The translations under genes were made by a program, and so were the position numbers. The notes below the pieces were generated by a model. It was not told the DNA's origin, did not search any database, and saw nothing but the letters and a program-made list of their open reading frames with translations. This document shows positions 53,313-60,919 of a DNA stretch of 64,000 nt, one piece after another. The DNA is from Streptomyces coacervatus (GTDB lineage: Bacteria > Actinomycetota > Actinomycetes > Streptomycetales > Streptomycetaceae), in assembly GCF_029223485.1 (NCBI RefSeq), contig NZ_JARHTP010000008.1:310001-374000 (forward strand), given 5' to 3'. How positions within the stretch are numbered: position 1 is the first letter of the stretch; each line of letters begins with the position of its first letter.

Positions 53313-54822
53313 CACCGACGGCGTCGCGGTCGAGCTCCGGGGAATCACCAAGCGGTTCCCCGGCACGCTCGCCAACGACTCCGTCGACCTGACCGTCCGC
53401 CGCGGCGAGATCCACGCCCTGATGGGCGAGAACGGCGCGGGCAAGTCCACGCTCATGTCGGTCCTCTACGGCATGGAGCGCGCCGACGCGGGCTCGATCC
53501 GCATCGACGGGCGTGAGGTGAGCTTCGCCAGCCCCTCCGACGCCATGGCCGCCGGGCTCGGCATGGTCCACCAGAGCTTCAAGCTGTTCGACTCGCTCAC
53601 GGTCGCCGAGAACGTCGTGTACGCCGCCGAACCGCGCCGCTTCGGACTGGTCGACCGGGCCGCGGCCCGCCGCCGGGTGCGCGAACTCGCCGAGGAACAC
53701 GGCCTCGCGGTCGATCCGGACGCCCGGGTCGGTGAACTGCCGGTCGGTCTGCGGCAGCGCGTGGAGATCCTGAAGCTGCTGCACCGCGGCGCCCGTACGC
53801 TCATCCTCGACGAGCCGACCGCCGTGCTCACGCCCGCCGAGGCGGACGCCCTGTTCGCGGTGCTCAAGTCCCTTGCCTCACAAGGCCGTTCGGTCGTCCT
53901 CGTCACGCACAAGCTGCGCGAGGTCCTGGCGGGCAGCGACAACGTGACCGTCCTGCGGGACGGCCGGGTGGTGGCCCGGCTGGTCACTGCCCAGACATCC
54001 GCCGAGGAGATCGCCGCCGCGATGACCGGCCGCGCGGTCGAGCTGGACCGCATCCACGCGCCGGGCACGCCGGGCGATGTCGTCCTCGACGTCTCCGGTC
54101 TGAGCACCGACGCCGTGCACGACGTCGAACTCGCCGTGCGGGCAGGGGAGATCGTCGGGATCGCGGGGGTCGCCGGCAACGGACAGAGCGAACTGGTCGA
54201 GGCGCTGGCCGGGCTGCGGCCGGTCACGGCCGGGCGGGTGTCGCTGAAGAGCCAGGACATCACCCATGCGTCGGCCACCGAACGCCGGGCGAAGGGGCTG
54301 GCGTACGTCCCCGAGGACCGTCACGCGGTCGGTACGGCCCCTGCGGCGTCCGTCGCGGACAACCTCGCGATGGGCCACCACCGTACGAGCCTGTCGTCCC
54401 GCGGCCTGCTCCCGCCCGCGGCCGTCCGCGCCCACGCACGCAGGCTCGTCGAGCGCTTCGGCATCAAGGCGTCCACGCCCGAGGTGCCCGCCTCCGCGCT
54501 CTCCGGCGGCAATCTGCAGAAACTGCTGATCGGCCGCGAACTCGCCCATGACGCACCGCTGTTGCTCGTCGAGCAGCCCACGCGCGGTGTCGACATCGGC
54601 GCCATCCAGAACATCCACGACCAGCTGATCGCCTACCGCGACGCCGGTCACGCGGTCCTGCTCGTCTCGGCCGAGCTGAGCGAGATCCGGGGGCTCGCGG
54701 ACCGGGTGCTGGTGATGTACGAGGGCCGGGTCACGGCGTCGTACACCAAGGACGAGGCCGACGAACGGATCCTGGGCCTGGCCATGGCGGGCGCGCCCGC
54801 CCCGGTGGAGGCCGTCGACTGA
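53293..54822 (+). CDS. Nucleoside-type ABC double ATPase
   Basis: ATPase of 509 residues with two nucleotide-binding domains, as in NupA/YufO systems. Domain 1: Walker A GENGAGKST, signature LPVGLRQRVEILKLL, Walker B TLILDEPTAVL. Domain 2: GVAGNGQSE in place of a full Walker A, signature LSGGNLQKLLIGREL, Walker B LLLVEQPTRGVD. The degenerate second Walker A and the Glu-Gln change are usual in this family. It overlaps the binding-protein gene by 20 bases and is followed 1 base later by the permease gene. Confidence 0.9.
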   Translation: MTPPQADTDGVAVELRGITKRFPGTLANDSVDLTVRRGEIHALMGENGAGKSTLMSVLYGMERADAGSIRIDGREVSFASPSDAMAAGLGMVHQSFKLFDSLTVAENVVYAAEPRRFGLVDRAAARRRVRELAEEHGLAVDPDARVGELPVGLRQRVEILKLLHRGARTLILDEPTAVLTPAEADALFAVLKSLASQGRSVVLVTHKLREVLAGSDNVTVLRDGRVVARLVTAQTSAEEIAAAMTGRAVELDRIHAPGTPGDVVLDVSGLSTDAVHDVELAVRAGEIVGIAGVAGNGQSELVEALAGLRPVTAGRVSLKSQDITHASATERRAKGLAYVPEDRHAVGTAPAASVADNLAMGHHRTSLSSRGLLPPAAVRAHARRLVERFGIKASTPEVPASALSGGNLQKLLIGRELAHDAPLLLVEQPTRGVDIGAIQNIHDQLIAYRDAGHAVLLVSAELSEIRGLADRVLVMYEGRVTASYTKDEADERILGLAMAGAPAPVEAVD

Positions 54823-54823
54823 T

Positions 54824-55864
54824 ATGAACCACCGCATACTCGGAGCCCTCCGCTCCCCCATCACCTTCTCCGTCCTCGCCGGCGTCCTCATCGGCGCACT
54901 CTTCCTCGTCGGCACCGGCGCGGACCCGGTATCCGCCTACGACGCGGTCCTCACCGGCTCGCTCGGCGCCGACGGCATCGGCTCCACCCTGTCCACCGGC
55001 ACCAGCGTGCTCGGCATGGCGCTCGCGCTGGCGATCCCGTTGCGCGCCGGGCTGATCAACCTCGGCGGCGACGGGCAGATGGTGCTCGGCGGCATCACGG
55101 CTGCCGTGACCGGCCTGTACTCGCCGCTGCCGGCGCCCCTCACCGTCGTGCTGGCGCTGCTCGCAGGCATGGCCGCCGGTGCCGCGTACGCCGTCCTGGC
55201 CGCCCTCTGCGAGAACCACCTCGGCGTCCCGCTCCTGGTCAGCAGCCTGCTCCTCAGCTATCCGGCGGTGTCTCTCGCCTCCTACCTGGCGCGCTACCCG
55301 CTCAAGGACCCCGGCTCCAGCCTCCCGCAGACCCGCGCGCTGCCGGACGGGGTGGCGCTGCCCGCGTTCGGCGACTCGACGGTGACGGTGGGCCTCGTCC
55401 TCGTCGTGCTCGCGGCGGCGGCGTACTGGTTCACGGACCGGCGCACCGCCTTCGGGTACGAGATCCGTATGACAGGTCTCAACGCCCGCTTCGCCGCGTA
55501 CGCGGGCGTCGAACGCCAGGGCCTGACCCTGAAGTTGATGTCCGTGTCCGGTGCGCTCGCCGGACTGGTCGGCGCCGTGGGGGTGTTGAGTTTCCCATAC
55601 CGCTTCGTCGACGGCTCGCTCACCGCACCCGGCTACACCTGGACGGGGCTGACGGCCGCGCTGCTCGCGTTCGCGGCGCCGCTCGGCACGGTGATCGCGT
55701 CGTTCTTCTTCGCCGTCCTCCAGGTCGGCGGGCTCGCGATGGAGCGGACGACCGAGGTGCCGCGTGAGCTGACCCAGGTGCTGCAGGCCGTGGTGATCGT
55801 GTTCCTGGCGGCCCGGCTGCGCTTCCCCAGCCGGTGGTTCGACCGTCACAAGGAGGCGGTGTGA
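54824..55864 (+). CDS. Nucleoside-type ABC permease, subunit 1
   Basis: Membrane permease of 346 residues, NupP/YufP type, with about nine helices. It has the family stretch LRAGLINLGGDGQMVLGGITAA and an EIRMTGLNARFAAYAGV loop. The start ATG 54824 follows the ATPase stop by 1 base. The stop (TGA 55862-55864) overlaps the ATG of the second permease. Confidence 0.9.
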   Translation: MNHRILGALRSPITFSVLAGVLIGALFLVGTGADPVSAYDAVLTGSLGADGIGSTLSTGTSVLGMALALAIPLRAGLINLGGDGQMVLGGITAAVTGLYSPLPAPLTVVLALLAGMAAGAAYAVLAALCENHLGVPLLVSSLLLSYPAVSLASYLARYPLKDPGSSLPQTRALPDGVALPAFGDSTVTVGLVLVVLAAAAYWFTDRRTAFGYEIRMTGLNARFAAYAGVERQGLTLKLMSVSGALAGLVGAVGVLSFPYRFVDGSLTAPGYTWTGLTAALLAFAAPLGTVIASFFFAVLQVGGLAMERTTEVPRELTQVLQAVVIVFLAARLRFPSRWFDRHKEAV

Positions 55865-56730
55865 TGTTCTTCGACTCCGATCTCCTGATGTCGGCGCTGC
55901 GCGCGCTGACCCCGATCCTGCTGGCCGCGCTCGGTGGAGCGATCTGCGAGCGGGCGGGCGTGTTCAACATCGGCCTCGAAGGCATGATGCTGCTGGGCTG
56001 CTTCACCTCGGTGGCCACCAGCTGGTTCACCGGCAGCCCCTGGCTGGGCGTGCTGGCGGCGGCCCTCGCCGCGGCCGCGTACTCGCTGATCCTGGCCGTC
56101 GGAGCCGTGACCCTGCGCGGGGACGCGGTGGTGCTGGGAATCGCCATGAACCTCCTGGCAGTCGGCCTGACGAGCTTCCTGCTCCGTACGGTCTTCGGTG
56201 TGCAGGGCACTTTCGACGACCCGTCACTTGCCGGGCTGCCGCTGGTCGGCGGCTTCACTCCGCTCGCGTATCTGGCGTGGCTGGCGGTGGCGGTGGCCGC
56301 GGTGCTGCTGTCCCGGCATGTGTGGGGCCTCAGGCTGCGCGGGGTCGGTGAAGCGCCGGACGCGGCAGCGACGCTCGGCGTGAGCCCGGCGAAGTACAAG
56401 TACGCGGCGGTGCTCGTCTCGGGCGTGCTGTGCGGTCTCGCCGGCGCCCAACTCGCCCTGGGGAACGTCACGTTGTTCTCCGAGAACATGACGGCCGGCC
56501 GCGGCTGGATCGCCGTGGTGGCGGTCATGCTCGGGCGTGCCGCCCCCGTCGGCGTGCTGCTCGCCGCACTGCTCTTCGGCCTCGCCGAGGCGGCCGGTTT
56601 CCGTCTCCAGGGCCTCGGCCTGCCGCAGCAGGCGACCGACGCCGCGCCGTACGTCGTCACGCTCGGCGCCCTCTTCCTCACGACGGCCCGCCGTCGCCGT
56701 ACCCGCCCCTCTCCCGGAGCCGCCTCATGA
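55864..56730 (+). CDS. Nucleoside-type ABC permease, subunit 2
   Basis: Membrane permease of 288 residues, NupQ/YufQ type. The family motif CERAGVFNIGLEGMMLLGCF is followed by about seven more helices and RLRGVGEAPDAAATLGVSPAKYKY in a cytoplasmic loop. ATG 55864 shares a base with the previous stop (TGATG). Its end overlaps the phosphorylase start by 4 bases, showing that import and phosphorolysis genes form one unit. Confidence 0.9.
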   Translation: MFFDSDLLMSALRALTPILLAALGGAICERAGVFNIGLEGMMLLGCFTSVATSWFTGSPWLGVLAAALAAAAYSLILAVGAVTLRGDAVVLGIAMNLLAVGLTSFLLRTVFGVQGTFDDPSLAGLPLVGGFTPLAYLAWLAVAVAAVLLSRHVWGLRLRGVGEAPDAAATLGVSPAKYKYAAVLVSGVLCGLAGAQLALGNVTLFSENMTAGRGWIAVVAVMLGRAAPVGVLLAALLFGLAEAAGFRLQGLGLPQQATDAAPYVVTLGALFLTTARRRRTRPSPGAAS

Positions 56731-57479
56731 CGCAGGACCTGCTGCCCGTCACCCGGATACCGCGCACAGGCCTGCCGGCGCACGCGATAGTCGTCGGCGA
56801 CCCGGCGCGCGCGGCCGCCGTCGCCGCGTTGCTGGACGGTGCCGAAGAGGTGTCGTACCACCGCGAATACCGTGTGTTCAGCGGGAGTTGGAAGGGACTG
56901 CCGGTCGCCGTCGCCTCGCACGGGGTGGGCGGGCCGGGCGCGATCCTGCTGTTCCAGGAGCTCGCCGAAGCGGGCGTGCGGGTGTTCCTGCGGTTCGGTA
57001 CGGCGGGTGCGATGAAGCCGGGCATCGGCGACGGCGACCTCGTCATCGCGGAGGCGGCCGTACGCGACGACGGCGTCACGCACCAGCTGCTGCCGCCCGA
57101 GTATCCGGCGGTCTCCTCGCCCGAGGCCGTCCTCGCACTGCAGCGGGCGGCCCGCGAGGCCCGGGTCCCGCACCACCGCGGGATCGTGTGGACACGGGCG
57201 GCCTTCCAGCCGGGACTCATTCCGCTCTTCTCCTACGACGGTGCCGGGCTCGCCGCCATCGAGATGGAGCTGTCCGCGCTGCTGGTGACGGCCTCGCTGC
57301 GCGGGCTCGTCGCCGGCGGGGTGCTCGTCGTCGACGGCGCGAATGCGGACGAGCTCGTCGACGAGGAGAGCACCGGCGGGTACAACCCGCATCGGGACGT
57401 CGTCGCGGCGGGTGTCGAGCGGGGCGCGGTGGTGTCCCTGGAGGCGCTGCGGCTGCTGGCCGAGGAGTTCCGGGCGTGA
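56727..57479 (+). CDS. Nucleoside phosphorylase (PNP/UDP family)
   Basis: Nucleoside phosphorylase-I type enzyme of 250 residues. It has VVGDPARAAAVAALLDG, the phosphate-binding HGVGGPGAILLFQEL, RFGTAGAMKPGIGDGDLVIA, and the AIEMELSALLV motif that binds the ribose hydroxyls. The family covers purine nucleosides, uridine and methylthioadenosine-like substrates, so the substrate is open. With the neighbours, methylthioinosine to methylthioribose-1-phosphate plus hypoxanthine is a plausible reaction. It overlaps the upstream permease (ATGA) and the downstream deaminase (GTGA) by 4 bases each. Confidence 0.85.
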   Translation: MTQDLLPVTRIPRTGLPAHAIVVGDPARAAAVAALLDGAEEVSYHREYRVFSGSWKGLPVAVASHGVGGPGAILLFQELAEAGVRVFLRFGTAGAMKPGIGDGDLVIAEAAVRDDGVTHQLLPPEYPAVSSPEAVLALQRAAREARVPHHRGIVWTRAAFQPGLIPLFSYDGAGLAAIEMELSALLVTASLRGLVAGGVLVVDGANADELVDEESTGGYNPHRDVVAAGVERGAVVSLEALRLLAEEFRA

Positions 57480-58777
57480 GCGTCGACCTGTTGGTGCACG
57501 GCGGTGACGTACTGACCGTCGACGAGGCCGGAACCGTCGTACGGGACGGGGCAGTTGCCGTCCATGAGGGCGAGATCGTCGCCGTCGGAACGGCCGAGGA
57601 GCTGAATGCGCGGTTCACAGCCACCGAGTCCATTGACGCCGCGGGCTGTCTCGTCCTGCCCGGCCTCGTCAACACGCACACGCACCTCGCGATGACCCTG
57701 CTGCGCGGCCGCGCCGACGACGTCACTCTCCAGGGCTTCCTGGAGCGGGTGCTCAAGTGGGAGGCCGAGCTGCTGGCGCCGAAGAACGTGGCAGCGGCGG
57801 TCCGGCTGGCGGTCGCCGAGAGCATACGGGCGGGAGTCACCTCCGCGCTCGACATGTACTGGTTCCACGAGGCGGCAGAGCAGGCGGCCCGCGAGGCGGG
57901 CTGGCGGCTGCACAGCGGCCCCACCTTCATGGACGTGCCCGACCCGGCCGACGGCATCGCCCACGAGGACCGGCTGGACTGGGCCCGCCGGGATCTGGAG
58001 GCCCGCGGCACGGCACGCCCCGGCCACCGCCCCGTCCTCTTCGCGCACTCCACCTACACCCTCTCCCCCGGCCGGCTCATCGAAATCGCTGCCCTGGCCC
58101 GGGAGTTCGGGGCCCTGCTGCACATCCATGCCGCCGAGAACGCCACCGAGGTCGCCACCGTCGAGGTGCGGCACGGAAAGCGGCCGGTCGAACTGCTCGA
58201 CTCCCTCGGCGTGCTGGGGCCCGACGTGCTGCTGGCGCACGCCGTCGACCTCACCGGGCCCGAGATCGCGGCGCTGAGCCGCACCGGCACCTCGGTCGCG
58301 CACTGCCCCGTCTCGAACCTCAAGTTGGGCTGCGGCATCGCTCCAGTGCCGCGGCTGCTGAGCGCCGGGGTGACCGTCGGGCTCGGCACGGACGGCGCCG
58401 TCAGCTCCAACACGCTGGACATGCTGGGGGCGGTGCGGCAGGCGGCCCTGGTGCACAAGGCGGGCGGCGACCCCACCGCGGTCGGCGCCGAACAGGCCGT
58501 ACGCATGGCGACGATCGAGGGCGCGCGGGCGCTGGGGCTCGGGGAGCAGCTGGGCTCGCTGGAGGCGGGCAAGCGGGCCGATCTGATCGTGCTCGACCTG
58601 GGCGCCGCGCATCTGCGGCCGCTGCACGATCCGTGGTCGACACTCGCGTACGCCGCGCACTCCGCGGACGTACGGGACACCGTGGTCGACGGGCGGGTGC
58701 TGATGCGGGAGCGGGTGCTGCAAACCCTCGACGAGGCCGCTGTGGTCGCCGACCTGGAGATACTCGCCCTGAGCTGA
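57476..58777 (+). CDS. Amidohydrolase, predicted MTA/SAH/adenosine deaminase
   Basis: Metal-dependent amidohydrolase of 433 residues. The active site shows HTHLAMTLLRGRADD (first metal His-x-His), the HIHAAEN His, the LLAHAVDLT His and GLGTDGAVSSNTLDML Asp, matching the methylthioadenosine/S-adenosylhomocysteine deaminase group. It would convert methylthioadenosine to methylthioinosine or SAH to S-inosylhomocysteine. GTG 57476 overlaps the phosphorylase stop. Last gene of the importer operon. Substrate choice among MTA, SAH and adenosine cannot be settled from sequence. Confidence 0.87.
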   Translation: MSVDLLVHGGDVLTVDEAGTVVRDGAVAVHEGEIVAVGTAEELNARFTATESIDAAGCLVLPGLVNTHTHLAMTLLRGRADDVTLQGFLERVLKWEAELLAPKNVAAAVRLAVAESIRAGVTSALDMYWFHEAAEQAAREAGWRLHSGPTFMDVPDPADGIAHEDRLDWARRDLEARGTARPGHRPVLFAHSTYTLSPGRLIEIAALAREFGALLHIHAAENATEVATVEVRHGKRPVELLDSLGVLGPDVLLAHAVDLTGPEIAALSRTGTSVAHCPVSNLKLGCGIAPVPRLLSAGVTVGLGTDGAVSSNTLDMLGAVRQAALVHKAGGDPTAVGAEQAVRMATIEGARALGLGEQLGSLEAGKRADLIVLDLGAAHLRPLHDPWSTLAYAAHSADVRDTVVDGRVLMRERVLQTLDEAAVVADLEILALS

Positions 58778-58820
58778 ACATTCACCGTCCCGTTCAGCCC
58801 ACTGAACCCCCATAATGGCC

Positions 58821-58839
58821 TGAGACATCGGATGTCTGA
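58821..58839. promoter_or_regulatory. Palindromic operator upstream of the FadR-type gene
   Basis: TGAGACATC-G-GATGTCTGA, a 19-base palindrome with one mismatch pair, in line with operators of the FadR/GntR group. It lies 32 bases before the regulator's start, suggesting autoregulation. Confidence 0.6.
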
Positions 58840-58860
58840 ACGACAGGTCTGAACGACAGG
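58835..58860 (+). repeat. Two tandem 13-bp direct repeats
   Basis: TCTGAACGACAGG occurs twice without a gap, from 58835 to 58860, overlapping the right half of the palindrome and reaching 10 bases before the regulator start. Confidence 0.8.
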
Positions 58861-58870
58861 GAGGCCGGCC

Positions 58871-59542
58871 ATGGCAGTCACCGACGAGGCGATCGAAAAA
58901 ATCAAGGGAATGATCGTCTCCGGCGCACTGCGCCCCGGCGACCGGTTGCCCAAGGAGAGCGAACTGGCCGCCGAGCTCGGGCTGTCCCGCAACTCCCTGC
59001 GGGAGGCGGTGCGCGCCCTGTCGCTGATCCGGATCCTGGACGTGCGGCAGGGCGACGGCACGTATGTGACCAGCCTCGACCCCCAGCTGCTCCTGGAGGC
59101 GCTGAGCTTCGTCGTCGACTTCCACCGCGACGACACGGTGCTGGAGTTCCTGGCGGTGCGCCGCATCCTGGAGCCGGCCGCCACCGCGATGGCCGCCGCC
59201 AGGATCAGCGAGCAGCAACTGGACGCGCTGTCGGCCCAGTTGGAGAAGCTCGGCCAGGCGCCGTCGGTGGAGGAGCTCGTCGCCTGTGACCTCGACTTCC
59301 ACCGGGGCATCGTGCAGAGCTCCGGGAACTCGGTGCTCTGCTCGCTGCTGGACGGCCTGTCGGGGCCGACCACCCGGGCCCGTATCTGGCGCGGCCTGAC
59401 CCAGGAGGACGCCGTCAGCCGCACCCTGCACGAGCACCGGGCGATCCTGGCCGCCCTGCGCGACCGGGACGCGGAGGCCGCGCGGTCCTGGGCGACGGTG
59501 CACATCGCGAGCGTGGAGCAGTGGCTTCGCTCCACGCTGTGA
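58871..59542 (+). CDS. FadR/GntR-family transcriptional regulator
   Basis: GntR superfamily regulator of 223 residues with a winged-helix domain (GALRPGDRLPKESELAAELGLSRNSLREAVRALSLIRIL, then RQGDGTYV) and a C-terminal FCD all-helical ligand domain (about 90-220, with DLDFHRGIV and HEHRAILAALRDRD metal-binding His residues). The start is ATG 58871. It is 93 bases after the deaminase and may control the preceding salvage genes or its own promoter; the ligand is unknown. Confidence 0.88.
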   Translation: MAVTDEAIEKIKGMIVSGALRPGDRLPKESELAAELGLSRNSLREAVRALSLIRILDVRQGDGTYVTSLDPQLLLEALSFVVDFHRDDTVLEFLAVRRILEPAATAMAAARISEQQLDALSAQLEKLGQAPSVEELVACDLDFHRGIVQSSGNSVLCSLLDGLSGPTTRARIWRGLTQEDAVSRTLHEHRAILAALRDRDAEAARSWATVHIASVEQWLRSTL

Positions 59543-59682
59543 GGCGCACAGGGCGGGGTGTTCCGGGGCGGCGTTCGGGGCAGTGATCCGTTCACTCCCC
59601 CGTGCAAGGGGGCTGCGGGCGCCCCCGCGGAACGCCGTAAGGTTGGGTGGTCAAGCGGAGGGCACGTCGGAAGGAGGCCTGG

Positions 59683-60663
59683 GTGATCGAGCTCGAGGGG
59701 GTTCCCGAGCTGATCGACCCGGTCATGGTGGCCGCGTTCGAGGGCTGGAACGATGCCGGCGACGCCGCCTCCACCGCGGTCGCGCATCTGGACAGGGAGT
59801 GGAAGGGCGAGGTGTTCGCGGCGCTGGACGCCGAGGACTACTACGACTTCCAGGTGAACCGCCCCACGGTGTGGATGGACGGCGGCGTGCGCAAGATCAC
59901 GTGGCCGACGACAAGGCTGTCGGTGGTGCGGGTCGGCGGCGAGAAGCCGCGCGACCTGGTACTCGTCCGAGGCATCGAACCGTCGATGCGGTGGCGCTCG
60001 TTCTGCAACGAGCTGCTGGGCTTCGCGCACGAGCTGGGTGTGGAGCTGGTGGTCGTGCTGGGCGCCCTGCTGGGCGACACCCCGCACACCCGGCCGGTCC
60101 CGATCAGCGGCACCACGTCCGACTCGGACCTGGCGCAGCGCATGGACCTGGAGGAGACCAAGTACGAGGGGCCGACGGGCATCGTCGGGGTGCTGCAGGA
60201 GGCCTGCACGCACGCGGGCGTCCCCGCCGTCTCGCTATGGGCGGCGGTGCCGCACTACGTGTCGCAGCCGCCGAATCCGAAGGCGACGCTGGCCCTGCTC
60301 AACCGCCTGGAGGACCTGATCGACGTGCGCATCCCGCTGGGCGAGCTGCCCGAGGACGCGCGCGCCTGGCAGGTGGGCGTGGACCAGCTGGCCGCCGAGG
60401 ACAGCGAGGTCGCGGAGTACGTCCAGTCGCTGGAGGAGGCGCGGGACACCGCGGAGCTGCCGGAGGCGTCGGGCGAGGCGATCGCCCGCGAGTTCGAGCG
60501 GTATCTGCGGCGCCGGGACGGCGGAGGTCCGTCGAGCGGCGGGCACGCCACCGCGGACGGCAGCGACAGCACGTCGTACCTGCGGGACAACCCCAGCGGC
60601 CGTACGAAACCGCCGAAGCCACCCAAGGCGGGGACCGACGACGAGGAGTCGTCGGAGGAATAG
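59683..60663 (+). CDS. PAC2-family protein
   Basis: Protein of 326 residues of the PAC2 family (proteasome assembly chaperone 2 fold), known in actinobacteria as Rv2125-like. Visible segments are VMVAAFEGWNDAGDAASTAV, YYDFQVNRPTV, EPSMRWRSFCNELL and GISGTTS-type loops (PISGTTSDSDLA). The C-terminus (about 290-326) is a charged, Gly/Pro/Glu-rich tail. GTG 59683 has a GGAAGGAGG site. Despite the name, a link with the proteasome is unproven in bacteria. Confidence 0.88.
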   Translation: MIELEGVPELIDPVMVAAFEGWNDAGDAASTAVAHLDREWKGEVFAALDAEDYYDFQVNRPTVWMDGGVRKITWPTTRLSVVRVGGEKPRDLVLVRGIEPSMRWRSFCNELLGFAHELGVELVVVLGALLGDTPHTRPVPISGTTSDSDLAQRMDLEETKYEGPTGIVGVLQEACTHAGVPAVSLWAAVPHYVSQPPNPKATLALLNRLEDLIDVRIPLGELPEDARAWQVGVDQLAAEDSEVAEYVQSLEEARDTAELPEASGEAIAREFERYLRRRDGGGPSSGGHATADGSDSTSYLRDNPSGRTKPPKPPKAGTDDEESSEE

Positions 60664-60679
60664 CCGGTTCGACCGGGTG

Positions 60680-60708
60680 AGGGCGGTGCGCAGCCTGCGC
60701 ACCGCCCT
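60680..60708 (+). terminator. Terminator after the PAC2 gene
   Basis: A perfect 13-bp stem (AGGGCGGTGCGCA and complement) with a GCC loop, 17 bases after the stop codon. Confidence 0.85.
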
Positions 60709-60919
60709 CCTTGCGTTCTGTCGCCCCATCCCATGACTGACAACTCAGCAGTCTTTGGCCGGTTTGCTACGTGACATCGGTTTCAGGACGGATTGCACAC
60801 GCTACCCAATTCAACTTGTTTTCAAACCGAGTTGGTGAAGACGGGGTGGACGCCTCGCCGATCGCGTGGTTGGTTGTGCACCGATGGCGCACCCGCACGG
60901 ACCGAAGGGAGCGGTACCG

